From contig NC_135002.1 of assembly GCF_051020985.1 (NCBI RefSeq), positions 1,550,001 to 1,614,000 on the forward strand: a DNA stretch of 64,000 bases, in the 5' to 3' direction. A model generated the notes under the pieces. That model made no database searches. It was not told the origin of the DNA and was given only the letters and a program-made list of their open reading frames with translations. This DNA is from Nomia melanderi (lineage: Eukaryota; Arthropoda; Insecta; Hymenoptera; Halictidae). Shown here piece after piece: positions 1 to 11,030 of the stretch (its first letter is position 1; each line of letters begins with the position of its first letter). Position numbers and translations under genes: made by a program.

Positions 1-22
1 TTCGAATACTCAATGCTTTTAA

Positions 23-158
23 CCCTTTGAACTCTGTAGGCTCCAATATTGCACCAGTAATATTAGATATTTAAATGAATGTTAAAGAAACTACCGTAAA
101 TCATTAGATTTTCCACGCATCCAAATTTTGTACTAATAAGGAAAATAAAAGATTAATA
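23..158 (+). mobile_element. Family C TTAA element, left fragment
   Basis: The sequence starts CCCTTTGAACTCTG right after a TTAA at 19-22. It matches the left half of the copy at 47667-47894 closely (shared AGGCTCCAATA and GAAACTAC stretches) and then diverges near 158. The right end is missing, so this is a truncated non-autonomous copy with no coding capacity. Confidence 0.6.
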
Positions 159-208
159 AACTGAATTATATATCGATCGCTTAGATAATCGAACAAAGGA
201 AACTATAT

Positions 209-287
209 TAAATTAAATCGTTCGTTTGCGAATCGGCGTTCCAAATATGAAAATTTCATCTCGCCGAAATGTCGACGTTCGTCGACG
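209..287 (-). mobile_element. Family A TTAA element, terminal fragment
   Basis: This resembles the terminal 80 bases of family A seen at 45600-45690 and 17215-17264 (ATTCCAAATATGAA, then CGCCGAAATGTCGAC). The expected terminus GTCCGCAAAGGGTTAA has been lost; the sequence departs after GTTCGTCGAC. It is a degraded fragment. Confidence 0.5.
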
Positions 288-955
288 GTGTGTTAAGGAA
301 CGGTCCGTCAACGACGCAACACCGGGACAACTGTGTCCACGACAGACGCCGAAGGGAAAGCGAACTCTCGTTCCGGAACAGAGGGCCGAGCAACAGGTTT
401 CAGTCGTTTTCGTCGTCGGGCTTCAATCCCGCCGTCGCTAATACCGATTACAGTAGTTTCGTCCGTGAAATCCGAGTCCGAGCGACGCAGCTTATCGCGG
501 GACGCTTTTCAAACGAGGATAGTATACTTTAACTTCGCGAGAATCGGAAATGCATGGAAGATTCTTTATCCTGTTACGAATTCTGCCATAATAAAAGGAA
601 AACCTTCGGCAAGCAAACTGAACTTCTTGCCATACTTAGCTCTGCGCTTTCAAGCGCATTGTAAATTAATTATCAGTTGCAAATTCGATACAATCCCTTG
701 CTAACAGAGATTCTAAGGAACCTTCAAGCATAATCTCTTATTATCTCCTCGGAATATTCACAAGCTTTCATAATATCTCTCAAACATCCAGATATCTTAT
801 ATTTATAAGATAAACTGAAACCTGAGTTTCAAAGAATTTCACGATGAATCTCAATCAAGGTTCACTAAATATTCGGATCTTCACTGGAGAAGTCGAGGCT
901 TCGTTTGAATTAACAAGCAAATGTCTAGATGAATGACTCCTTTACTGAAATATAT
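288..955. other. Non-coding stretch, no gene seen
   Basis: A CpG-rich patch (290-530) is open in three overlapping plus frames (71, 87 and 123 codons). None has a recognisable domain or a convincing splice context. The rest is AT-rich unique sequence. Confidence 0.5.
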
Positions 956-959
956 CATG

Positions 960-1590
960 AAGAACGTCATTCTGAGTAATTTTCTGTACATATAGTAGAA
1001 AGTCTCTCTTCCTTTTGGAGTTACATATAAAATTATGTGATAAATATCTATGTGAGCAATAAGTAACACTAACAATAATCAGTATAACTTTGAAACATGT
1101 CAAAGGAATTATTCCGAATAATTTTTTCCTACATATATATAATAACAATAATCGATAATAACATCAACACTAACAATAATCAATATTATGTTGGAACATT
1201 TCAAAGGAATTATTCCGAATAATTTTTTCCTAGATATATAATAGACAGTCTATTCCTTTTGGAGTTGTAAAATTGTGTAGTATCTGAATAAGCAATAACT
1301 AACGCTAACAATAATCAATATAAGCTTGAAACATGTCATCAAGAGGATTATTCCCCATAATTTTTTCCTACATATATGATAGTCAGTCTTTATTCCTTTC
1401 GAAGTTGTAAAATTACATAGTAAATATCTAAATGAGCGATAACTAACACTAACAATAATCAATATAAGTGTCTCTTCCTTTTGGAATTGTAAAATTACGT
1501 AGTAAATACTCGAATAAGCAATAACTACCACTAAAAATAATCAATACAAGCTTGAAACATGTCGTCAAGAGGATTATCCCGAACAACATC
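960..1590. repeat. Degenerate tandem array, unit about 140 bp
   Basis: About four and a half units share the landmarks ACTAACAATAATCAATATAA, TTATTCCGAATAATTTTTTCC and CCTTTTGGAGTTGTAAAATT. Unit starts are near 1062, 1163, 1301, 1443 and 1527. Some units carry internal deletions. The small open frames across it are by-products of the repetition. Confidence 0.75.
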
Positions 1591-2111
1591 TGTCCACAGA
1601 CACGTCGATTGTATAAACTTCCAACTGCGACATCTTGAAATGTCAAACGCATGACTCAGGGCATGCCAGTATCTCGGCATCTACCCCGAAATACTTGCAA
1701 GTCAGAAACAAACTCCGGTTCCCGCAAGAGCCCCATTCACCCGAAACTTCGGCCGATCCCCGCATTAAAATTCTATCCGACGCGTTCCCTTACGCTCCCG
1801 CTACGAAAACAGACGTCGACGAACGTATCTGCCTCTCCGGTTTCCCTTTTTTTCCGTTTTAGGGACACGAAGTGTCCCCTGCGAATCGACTGAACGTCAG
1901 GGGACGCCGACAGGCTGACGCTAACGGCCGCCATATTAAAAGAAGGCGAGGAAGGAAGTGTCTTCCATTTGTCGCGCCGCGCGTGGCCGCAATACGGAAT
2001 GCTCGGGTATATAGATAGCTGAAGGTCTCTATACGCGAGCGGACTCGTTTGGGAATGTGTTTCCTAAGTAGCGATGGGTTTGAGCGTTCTTTGTTTGGTG
2101 CGCTGGAGGTG
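1591..2111. other. CpG island without a supported gene
   Basis: This is a CpG-rich block (1730-2060). It contains GGCCGCCATATTAAA at about 1926-1940 and a TATATAG at 2008-2014. A short plus-strand start beginning MGLSVLCLVRW lies at about 2073, followed by an AG-GTGGGA donor-like site. This could be a promoter and tiny first exon, but nothing confirms it. Confidence 0.3.
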
Positions 2112-2470
2112 CAGGTGGGAGATGACTGATGTGTAGTGGAGTGGAGTATTTCTAGTTCATTGTTTTATGGTTTCGATGGGCTACTTGCGATTGTATTGAT
2201 GAATTAGGAATGTAGAGTTGGGAGATGATTGATGTTTTTTTGATTGAAGGTTTTGATTGGTTACCTGATATTGGCGAATAGTAAATTAGCGATTGAAAGT
2301 GTTAGGAATTAGGGAATATGTAAGTAGAGTTGGGAGATGATTGATGCATAGTGGAACGGTGTCTTTTCGATTGAAAGTTTTGATTGGTTACTTGATACTG
2401 GCGAATAGAAAATTAGTGATCGAAAGGATCAGAGATGAGAGAATATTAATTAGAGAATATTAATATTAAT
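2112..2470. repeat. Tandem array, unit about 115 bp
   Basis: Two clear units begin GAGTTGGGAGATGATTGATG at about 2214 and 2328. Each continues with TTTTGATTGGTTAC and GGCGAATAG. A diverged, partial unit precedes them near 2115. Confidence 0.7.
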
Positions 2471-4879
2471 AGAATGTTAAATATTATATTTCCAACTAAA
2501 AGGTTTCGAATTCGGTTAGAAATTGTGTTTAGTAAAAACAAGAACCGTATTTCATGGATTGCAAATAATCCCTTCAAGACTTGAAAACTTCAAGACTTAC
2601 TAAACAACAAAAGAAAAGATATACAGAATAAAAGGCAATCCCCCCACAATGGCACAAGTTGACGTTACATTGTCTCGGCAAAATCACGCGGCAGTCAACG
2701 CGTCAGCGTTTAGACAGTTTTCCGAAGCTGTTCCGAGCGTCCGCTTCGCAGGAAGGAACACAGTTAGCTGCCGTGACGCAAGCTGGATCGAAATGAGGTT
2801 CAGCTACGGATGATGTCGCCAATCCGCTAATTAATTGTCGGATGAATTAATATCCGAGCCGGCGGGAGCGGACGCTGTCTTAAACCGCGGCACGCGTCGA
2901 TCGATTACTGACGCAACGGAAAGAAGCGGAAAGAATCCGCTGAATGCTCTCGGGAAGAAAGAATATAATTAGACGTTAATTGCAGTGGAATCTGAATAGC
3001 ACGGAAGAATAGAACAGGAGAATTGCAGTTATTGTGCTCGACAATGAAGGAAGCTCCTTCGAAGCTCCTTCGAAGCGAAATATGTGGAGACACTGGATTT
3101 CGCTGAGAAAGTAATATTGTCCTTTGAACTTCATTCGCTGGTTTAGCCCTTTGTAGTCTAAAAGTTTTTTAGTAAAAATACGCAGTATCATTTGACGAGA
3201 TATAAATGATATCCTTTGAAACTGACTGACGAAGAAATCGCGTATAAATTAAGACGTTGAGTGGAATTGCTTGGAAACAATTGCAATAGGAAAATTGATA
3301 TTGAGTCGGAATATTTAGAGAAGCTAGATAATAGTGTGATGAGCACTGGAAAATCGAAAGATTAGTAATTATTTGTAATAGTGTTTTCCTGTGTTACAAG
3401 GGAACGTTGACTGCCACAGTGGTGTGATGATTTGATCTTCACAATTACTTGGAAACAATTATAATTCGAATGAAAATGTGTAACAGCGTGAATAACTAGG
3501 TAACAGTGTAACCTATGAATTGTTACCAAATGATTCTTAATTGTTCCTGTTTATATTTGCTACAAAATAAGTGATGCATAAATCGCTGACGTTGTTCCTG
3601 GTAGTCAATCTTAATGTCAAAGAGTTAACACTAAAACAACGTCCCATCGTTTATCCGTGCACCGAGACAACGGTTGCAAGTGGAACAAGCACGCGACTGG
3701 TCAGACAAGGGAAGAACGCGTTTGTCGCGTGGACGGTTTCAGGAATTAACTCAATATTTCGCGACCTCAGTCTTGAGTTTTCGAACGATAGAAAATTCTT
3801 ATGTTTTTGTCAAAATAAACATATTTCATTTCCATCAATACCACAATAGGAAAAATTCAAATGCAGTACTCCAAGAGTTAAAGTGCATAATAATTTGAAA
3901 AGGACTATATACAATGAAATTCATAACAATGTGTCCTATAAATATAAATGTTAACATTCATGTAATTTTTCATCGCAATGGAAATGAATGCTATGAAGGC
4001 GTTAAGGATTGATCAGTTTCATTCTTCGTGGAGAAAAGTTGTTAATTTCTCAATGTTAAATAACTAACCAAGACTTGTACACTGCGAACTACACCGTTTA
4101 TATTTATCTGTATTTTATTCAATTATTTATTCCTATGCTTTTTCCAAGTAAAACATATCTAAACTCCATTAATACCACAATTATAGGAGGTTCCTGTAAC
4201 GAAGTAAACGGTTCATTCGAAATCTAGATCAAGACCAGCTGTTCTAGTTGGGCGGTCTCGGTTAGATAAGTTGTCTTATCGGCTGGTCGCGCGTTCAGCG
4301 AGTTCTCCGAGGCAGCGTTCTTCCTGTTCGCGATCGAAACGAGTTCAAGACGTGCCCGGCCGTTCTCTTGGGCGAAAAAATCGGGGCCAACGGTTGGCGA
4401 GACGGTAACGAGGCCCATTTGTCGGCGGTCGAGTGTCGCGGGGCGGCCTGCTACTTCTAACGAGACAGCTGCGCCCCTTTCCAGCCGTCTCGCTAATTTT
4501 TCTCCCATGGTTTCCGTTACTAACCGCGACGCGGACGGTTTTTCACTCGGCGCGAGGGCGATTTCGTTGAATGCCGACGAAGCATGGGGAACCTTGCCGG
4601 AGCGGTTGTTCAACCATGATCGAATTCCCATGGGAAATGCGGGAAACGGCAATTATCTGTCGGCTTCGCTGTCTCCGGGGTATACTGTGTCTTCGGAATT
4701 TTAAAGGCTGATGTTTAATGTCTGCCGGTTTCGCGTTTGGCTTCGTTGAGGATAGATTCGTGATGTTTGCGACGATTTTCGTAGGAAGTAGCGAGAGTAG
4801 AGTATTCAGAAGCGATTCAAGCTGCTGGTGAACGATGTTTGATGATAGGGGAGTTTCTTGAGAAATAATGTGTGGGATG
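2471..4879. other. Long non-coding stretch, no gene supported
   Basis: Mostly unique AT-rich DNA with GC-richer islands at 2640-2900 and 4230-4700. There is a 54-codon plus frame at 2649-2813 and a 142-codon minus frame at 4224-4652. Neither has a recognised domain or a clear splice context. Relics of TTAA elements are seen at about 3146 (family-B-like GCCCTTTGTAGTC) and 3624 (TTAACACTAAAAC, family-D-like). Confidence 0.5.
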
Positions 4880-5312
4880 ATGATATAAATTCAAGTGGAT
4901 CGATAGTGTAATCGAACTAGATCACTAGAATTAGTGACGTTGGTTTTTTTAATGAATGAACAAAAACTGGGATGGAAGAGAAATTGGAAGTTATAAGAAT
5001 AATATTACTGACAGTAACTATCAAGCTTTTTGATAAATAATGTATATAATAATAATATAAATTCAAGTAAACAATTTCTAGTATAACTGAACTAGTAGGC
5101 AACTAGAATTACTTAGGAATGTTGGTTTTTTGAATGAAAGAACAAAAACTGAGATGGAAGAGAAAAGTTATAAGAATAATATTACTGACAGTAAATTATA
5201 GTGACGATTTCAAGTTCCAAATCTATCAAGCTTTTTGATAAATAATGTATATAATAATATAAATTCAAGTAAAAAATTCTTAGTATAACTGAACTAGTAG
5301 ACAACTAAAATT
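4880..5312. repeat. Tandem duplication, unit about 187 bp
   Basis: Just over two units. Shared landmarks are GAACAAAAACTG, GATGGAAGAGAAA, ATAATATTACTGACAGTAA and TATCAAGCTTTTTGATAAATA. The units differ by small indels. It lies inside the inferred first intron after the exon at 5556-5678. Confidence 0.75.
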
Positions 5313-5555
5313 AAAAATGCAATTTTCCTAAATTAACGAATAAAGACTTAAAGAATTAATGAGTAAATGATAACAATTGCAGAAAGAATGTTACTAAATA
5401 AAATAAATTATAGTGATAACTCGAAATTTCAAGCGCACGAAACTCCCCTTTCAACTTTAACGAGAAGCGAACGAAAAATGCTGGGTTACTCTGTGGCTGA
5501 CCCAATACGTTCCCATTCTACTGGAAGCATCAGGCTCAAGCGTTTCGTTACTTAC

Positions 5556-5666
5556 GTCTACCTCGTTCAAGAGTCGATCTTTATCGGCGGTTGGAAGCGC
5601 CGAGGACCAGTCGATCAGCACCACCAGGACCGCGGCGATGAGAACGGCGACTCGTAGCGACGACAT
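5556..5666 (-). CDS. First coding exon of a neuropeptide precursor, prohormone-1 / allatostatin-CCC-like (partial)
   Basis: Thirty-seven codons on the minus strand begin at ATG 5666-5664. The product starts MSSLRVAVLIAAVLVVLI, a short Ser/Arg head and a strongly hydrophobic stretch (residues 4-18). A likely signal-peptide cleavage follows SSA (about residue 23), then LPTADKDRLLNEVD. The exon is bounded by TTTCAG (5684-5679), giving 12 bases of 5' leader before the ATG, and by a perfect GTAAGT donor at 5555-5550 in phase 0. The segment after the signal peptide is very like the start of the prohormone-1 (AST-CCC) precursors of bees, whose mature C-type allatostatin (SYWKQCAFNAVSCF in the honey bee) lies in a later exon. 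That exon was searched for to the left and not found, so it should lie before base 1. Family assignment rests on recall of this short segment; the secreted-peptide exon call is firmer. Confidence 0.65.
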
Positions 5667-5678
5667 GATCCTTTTAAT

Positions 5679-5684
5679 CTGAAA
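5679..5684 (-). other. Splice acceptor of the 5.6-kb exon
   Basis: TTTCAG on the minus strand, preceded by CATCTGG. It ends 12 bases before the ATG, so the gene should have at least one upstream non-coding exon to the right of this point. Confidence 0.6.
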
Positions 5685-6892
5685 CCAGATGCCATCGATC
5701 GATCAGTCCATTGAAACGTCCGATTCGGTCTCTGTGCTTCGTACCAATTGCTCGTTAACTTTCATCGAATTTTGGGATTACAGTGAATAGATTTCAGTGA
5801 CGTTTCTTGGAAATGTTTTTAACAATATTCATGTGTTTTTGAGATAATTGTTTATTCCAAGACAGGGTAAACGCGACTGAGATTTTTAAATGTTTGAATC
5901 AAAACAATGTATTTCCGATTGTTGAGAAATTAGAGATTTTTGAATATTTGCTTTTAGAATATTCAATTAATAATAATTAATTAGAAAGTACTAATAATTA
6001 ATTAAAAAGAATATTCAAATAAATCTAGAATTGCCGATTCTAACATTAATATTGTTCACGTATTGATATTAATATTGACCTCGAAAAAGCATAGTATTTA
6101 AAATGGTATGAAAAAGTATTTAAATCGAGGCAATATGTTTCCGAATATTGAGAAATTAGAGACTTTTTATTAATGTTCGTGATTTATAAAGATTCGAAAG
6201 AGACTGAAACAGTTAAATATTTAACGGAAGCATTTCTCTCGTGAATTTTAGAATAATTAGCATGGGAAGGGAAAATTGATTTCATTTGAAATCTAAAATT
6301 GCCGATTCAAAGATTCTATCAACTATTCACGTATTATTGATATTAATGTTAATCCTAAAAAAGTACAGACTTGACTGAAACTTTTAAATATTTAAATCAA
6401 GGTAATATCTTTCTGAATGCCGAGAAATTAGAGATTTTTGAATATTTACGCTCGTTTCATAAAGATTCGAAGCACTTCCCTCGCGACTTTTAGAACATTC
6501 AATTAACACGGGAAGGGAAATTTGATTTCATTCCAATTGCAGGATTGCCGATTCAAAACATGTAAATCCAGTGTCCGAGCGTTATTATGCGAACTCGTGT
6601 GCCACTTCTTCCTCAAGATAAATATTCTTTTTCAAGAGAGACCTAGCTGCGCCGTTCTCACGTGAGGGAAGCTGCCGAGAAGAGGAAATCCTCGCTGCAG
6701 GGCTCGTGTGTTCCCTGCTACACGGCACTGAATTACGAATTTCGTAAGAGAGACTAGCTTTCAACTCTTCGCAGCTCACTGTACAGGAAAATTATGAAGT
6801 ATAATATTTAATGTTATGACTCGTAATGCACTAACATGTGAAATATTCAAATAAAGCATCTTTCTTTCATTTATGTACGATTTCTCATTAAC
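5685..6892. other. Inferred intron with degenerate repeats
   Basis: Between about 5800 and 6560 three loosely related units carry GAGAAATTAGAGATTTTTGAATA (near 5925, 6150 and 6420) and ATTGCCGATTC (near 6030, 6298 and 6543). The spacing is irregular, about 250-290 bases. From 6560 to 6780 a 64-codon minus frame has no recognisable content. Bases 6780-6892 are AT-rich unique sequence. Confidence 0.5.
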
Positions 6893-7095
6893 CTGTAAAC
6901 TGTCGAATTTAACAGTGCCACGTGACCCAAATTGGCCTTAGCAAACGCAGAGAGTTACAGTTACGCTTCAGAGAGTTACAATATTATATGTAAAATATAT
7001 AATATTAATCAAGACCTAAACAATACAATATTCAACACATAATATTACACATAAAACCATAATTTCTATTGACTCAGTCAGTCGAGTGCAAAGGG
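6893..7095 (+). mobile_element. Family B TTAA element (degenerate)
   Basis: It begins CCTGTAAACTGTCGAA after TTAA and ends GTCGAGTGCAAAGGG directly against the TTAA at 7096-7099. Internal family B landmarks are weak (AATATTCAACA and GACTCAGTCAGTCGAG near the right end). No coding capacity. Confidence 0.55.
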
Positions 7096-7099
7096 TTAA

Positions 7100-7304
7100 C
7101 CCTGTGCGGACGAATGTCGGCACTTCACCGAGATCAAACTTCAATGTTTGTAATACTAAGTTGCAAACAAATTATTCAACTGCTCAAACAGCAAGAAACC
7201 AGTGCATAATGTCCTTATTCCATATTATTTAGGCATTCGATGTGTGATTTTGCAGAATCTATAAAAAGTTTTCTATAGTTCAGAGAATCTTCGTCCGCAA
7301 AGGG
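7100..7304 (+). mobile_element. Family A TTAA element, complete (205 bp)
   Basis: It is flanked by TTAA at 7096-7099 and 7305-7308. The left terminus is CCCTGTGCGGACGAA and the right terminus TTCGTCCGCAAAGGG, so the ends are inverted repeats differing by one base. The interior has no open frame. TTAA flanks with CCC...GGG ends are the hallmark of piggyBac-type elements, so this is best called a piggyBac-like MITE. It shares its left TTAA with the family B element ending at 7095. Confidence 0.8.
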
Positions 7305-7308
7305 TTAA

Positions 7309-8044
7309 AACTGCGATACTACACAATTGTAATAATCTGTACGAAGAATAAAAATGAAAATTTCACACAGACCATAAGAAAAGCCTGGAGAATTCACTTA
7401 ACTCGTGTTTCTCCATCGTCGAGCAGAAACTCGGCGGAGTTCGCGTAAAAATCGAGCATCTGCTCATCGATCGCGCGTATCGCCGTCAACGACGCAACGT
7501 AACGTTCCTCGTGGCAACACGGAAATAACGAGTCCCGTATCTTCCCGGCGGGAAGCTGTAAAACCGGCTGAACGGCTGATTCGTTCGTTGATTATGCGTC
7601 CGAGATTGCGTTTCGTTTACCGAGCGCGCCGGGGGAAGCGGATTTACACCGACGAACGAGGGATCGCTTTCCTCTTCTTGTTTTTACATACGCCTTTTTT
7701 TACCAAACGCGTCTGCCGGACAGAGTAAACTGTTAATCGAGGCGCGGAGGTATTTTGGAGAAACGAAATTTCGAATCTCCGAACGAGTTTCGAGGTGGAC
7801 ACGAATTTCGAGGTCTGGAGACAGTGAAATGAGACATTCGAATTAGTTTGTTAATATTCGTTGTTTATTCGTGTGACTGAAATGTATAATGTTTGTCAGA
7901 GATGATAGATTGATCACTTTGGATAATGATTTTGGAAATTTTGGGAGATCTTTGATATAAAATCAAATTTTTGTTCGAGATCTGTTGGAAGAAAACTGCA
8001 AATTTTGCGTAATAAGCGAGTTACGTCGAATGACGGAAGATTAA
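7309..8044. other. Non-coding stretch, no gene seen
   Basis: A CpG-rich patch (7400-7730) is open for 107 codons on the plus strand, with an Arg-rich, domain-free translation. The rest is unique AT-rich sequence. Confidence 0.5.
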
Positions 8045-8209
8045 CAGTTTCAACGTCGACATTTTGACGAGACGAAGCTCTCATTTTTGGAATGCTACGT
8101 TGCAAATGAATAATTTAATCAGTGAAACATTCGATTCCTCTATTATTCAAGCGTTAGATTTATTTACTGAAAGTTTCGAACACTATAAAGAATATTCGTC
8201 TGCAAAGGG
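8045..8209 (+). mobile_element. Family A TTAA element (degenerate)
   Basis: A TTAA precedes the left end at 8041-8044. The interior reads CAACGTCGACATTTTGACGAGA, then GTTGCAAATGAATAATTTAAT. The right end is ATTCGTCTGCAAAGGG at 8194-8209, with the right TTAA mutated to TCGA. Confidence 0.6.
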
Positions 8210-8568
8210 TCGAAAGCGACAGTAAGATCTTGTAAGCCCGGGTCCAAAGGGACCCAGGCATTGCATTGATCGTTCGTAGATCGAGAATGGTCCATTGGAT
8301 CCTGTTAGGGAGCCAGCGTAACGATCATTGAATTAAATGGCCACGCTGTTTTTCTTAATTACGGCTCTCGGGAGGTGCAGAGACGCTGCCGGCGGCCAAC
8401 GATCGCTTAACGAGAACGAATGGAGTCCTGACGCAGCCTCGTTATCGCTGTAATCCGTTCTGCTCCGACGGAGGAAATGCAAACAGGATTTCGAGGATGG
8501 TTCCTGATAAAACTACACGTGTCCTAGCGTATCTTAATAGTTAAGCAGACAAAGAATCACGAGTTGTA
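8210..8568. other. Non-coding stretch, no gene seen
   Basis: A moderately GC-rich unique block (8230-8500) without a frame or motif that I can assign. Confidence 0.5.
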
Positions 8569-9115
8569 TTTTTCTACGGATGAAAGAAGGCCTAGGGCTT
8601 TCGCCCATGTCTGCAATTGAAGAAAATGAGTACGATGGAAGCTCTAGCTATTTTTGTCCCTTTTTAGAGAATGCAATTTAATCTTTTGCATTCGAGAAAT
8701 GGCTCTCATTATTTGATATGATATAACAAAATTACAAAGTGTTATAATTCATAAAACATTTTTCTATGGATGAAAGAAGGCCTAGGGCTTTCGCCCACGT
8801 CTACAATTGAAGAAAATGAGTACGATGGAAGCCCTAAGTATTTTTGTCCCTTTTTAGAGAATGCAATTTAATCTTTTGCATTCGAGAAATGGCTCTCATT
8901 ATTTGATTTGATATAACAAAATTACAAAGTGTTATAATTCATAAAACATTTTTCTATGGATGAAAGAAGGCCTAGGGCTTTCGCCCACGTCTGCAATTGA
9001 AGAAAATAAGTACGATGGAAGCTCTAGCTATTTTTGTCCCTTTTTAGAGAATGCAATTTAATCTTTTGCATTCGAGAAATGGCTCTCATTATTTGATTTG
9101 ATACAGAAAAATTAC
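8569..9115. repeat. Tandem array, unit 190 bp, about 2.9 copies
   Basis: Units start TTTTTCTAYGGATG at exactly 8569, 8759 and 8949, and differ by only a few substitutions. Each carries GGGCTTTCGCCC (8595-8606, 8785-8796, 8975-8986), a hairpin motif shared with the unrelated arrays at 16.0 and 25.7 kb. Confidence 0.95.
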
Positions 9116-9797
9116 AAACTGTAATAATTCTTAATTTACATATGTTTTCTCACTAATTCCTTTCAAATAATATCTCTGTATCATTGGAAAGTGTCGAACG
9201 TTTCCAGTGAAAAGCTTCCAAGTGCAAAGACTTAAAATCAATAATGTATTTAGAAATTATTGCTTTGATAAATATTCTATTTGTTATTCCACTCAACTAC
9301 AGCGAAAGCCCTATCTTTTCTTCTATATAAAACGTAATTTTCCACATTATCCACGTACTCTTTTCCCAATCTACTTTCACGTTTCCGTTGACACAGCCGA
9401 TTGACTCGTCATCGGAATCCATAAACTAAGAAAAAAGGAATTCGACAGCCGTTTGACCGGTTATAAGGGTGGCACTAATTAATCTCCAGCGGCGAGGACA
9501 TTTTCGCGGACGGACGAAAATTTCACGGCGTGTCGTTCTGGCGACGACAGCCGGCAGGGGTGTTCATCAAGCAGAATCGAGCTGTCGATCCGGCTGACGA
9601 AACCGCCTCCCTCCACCGACCGCTGTGTCAACGACACACCAATAAAACTAACGTGGAGAACCAGAGGCTCCTCGAAACTCTGGCGTCTCGCGATTAAATC
9701 GCGCGCGGATATCGATCCTCTCGATCGCGTCGCCGCGCGACACGCCGAAACTCGACTGTTCGAGTTTGTGCAACGAACATTGAATGTTACCGACATG
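9116..9797. other. Non-coding stretch with a family B relic
   Basis: The end of a reversed family B element is recognisable at about 9180-9229 (TTTCCAGTGAAAAGCTTCCAAGTGCAAAGA, broken here). A reversed hairpin motif GCGAAAGCCCTA lies at 9302-9313. The CpG-rich 9480-9800 block is open on the minus strand, but that frame runs into the family A element at 9802, so it is not taken as a gene. Confidence 0.5.
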
Positions 9798-9801
9798 TTA
9801 A

Positions 9802-10307
9802 CCCTTCGCGGACGAACGTCGACATCTTGAGATGAAATGTTCATATTTTGAATACTAAGTTGCAAACGAATGATTTAATTAGTTGAATAATAAGAGATCA
9901 GTACGTAGTTTCCTTTTTTAAGATTAATTACGCAATTGATAAGTAATCCAGCAAGAGATCAGTGTATAGTTTCCTCTTTTTATATTAATTAAGCACATGA
10001 TAGGTAACTGAGCAAGAGATTGCTGAGAAATCAAGAGAACAGCAAGAGATCAGTACGTAGTTTTCTTTTTTTATATTAATTAAGCAATTGATAAGTAATC
10101 CAGCAAGAGATCAGTGTATAGTTTCCTCTTTTTATATTAATTAAGCAATTGATAAGTAATTCAGTAAGAGATTGCTGAGAAATCAAGAGAATAGCAAGAG
10201 ATCAGTACGTAGCTTCCTGTTTTTATATTAATTAAGCAATTGATAGGTAATTCAGCTTCGCCCGCTGAAGCCTTTGCATATTTCAAAGAATCTTCGTCCG
10301 CAAAGGG
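9802..10307 (+). mobile_element. Family A TTAA element with internally expanded repeats (506 bp)
   Basis: Flanked by TTAA at 9798-9801 and 10308-10311. The ends are CCCTTCGCGGACGAA and TTCGTCCGCAAAGGG. The copy is more than twice the length of the 7100-7304 copy. The extra length is a degenerate tandem array (about 9890-10250) of units containing CAGCAAGAGATCAGT, TAGTTTCCT and TTTTTATATTAATTAAGCA. Confidence 0.8.
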
Positions 10308-10311
10308 TTAA

Positions 10312-10671
10312 TATTCTGTGAAAGTTTTCTTCGAGCTCGAAGGAAACGGTTTTTCGGCCGCGATGACCGAATACGTTTCAGTTTCAACCAATTTCAGTTT
10401 GCGGTCCGTGGCTAATTGCCCGGAACACGAGCACGCCCCGTTGAAATAATCTACGGTCGCGCTCCGCGTATCCGTGTCGTTTCACCTGCGATAATAATAA
10501 TATCCCTCCAACGGTTAACAGATTATCACAGGAACGGAACGAGGATTATTCGCCGTGCCGATTAAGCGGATGCGCTCGCGACGATTCGGTCTTCTGCCGG
10601 CTGTTTATCAATCTATGAATGACTTAATGAATTCACGAGGAAGTTATCGTGGATATGTAATTTGTCTGTTG
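10312..10671. other. Non-coding stretch, no gene seen
   Basis: CpG-rich unique sequence (10325-10620) with no long frame or recognised motif. Confidence 0.5.
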
Positions 10672-11030
10672 TAAATAATTTTGAGTTCAAGCAATTATGA
10701 ACTGTAGGAACTTCTCGAATTCAAGTAATTTCGAGTTCAAATAATTATAAATTCTTGGAACTTCTCGAATTCAAATAATTTTAAACTGTGGGAACTTCTC
10801 GAATTCAAATAATTTTAAACTGTAGGAACTTCTCGAATTCAAATAATTTTAAACTGTAGGAACTTCTCGAATTCAAATAATTTCAAATTCTCAAGAATTC
10901 TCGAATTCAAATAATTTCAAATTCTCAAGAATTCTCAAACTCAAACAATCAAAAATTCTCACTACTTCTCAAACTCAAACACTAATACATTCTCAAGAAT
11001 TCCTCGATTCAAATAACAACACATTCTCGA
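10672..11030. repeat. Minisatellite, unit 34 bp
   Basis: The core unit is AATTCAAATAATTTTAAACT followed by GTAGGAACTTCTCG. It is near-perfect between about 10750 and 10870 and decays to both sides. It holds many EcoRI-like GAATTC sites. Confidence 0.85.

Noticed and set aside
2006..2113. TATA-like site and a 13-codon start (MGLSVLCLVRW...) with a GTGGGA donor
   Set aside because: Initiator match is poor, the donor is weak and the peptide is too short to judge. It is kept only as a note in the surrounding feature.
2649..2813. 54-codon plus frame beginning MAQVDVTLSRQ
   Set aside because: Plausible-looking composition but no signal peptide, domain, promoter or splice context. A frame of this length is common by chance.
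4224..4652. 142-codon minus frame near the AST-CCC-like exon
   Set aside because: Checked as a possible next exon. It has no Cys-loop peptide, no dibasic cleavage pattern and no good acceptor.
9479..9865. 128-codon minus frame
   Set aside because: Its beginning is the terminus of a family A TTAA element, and the rest has no recognised content.
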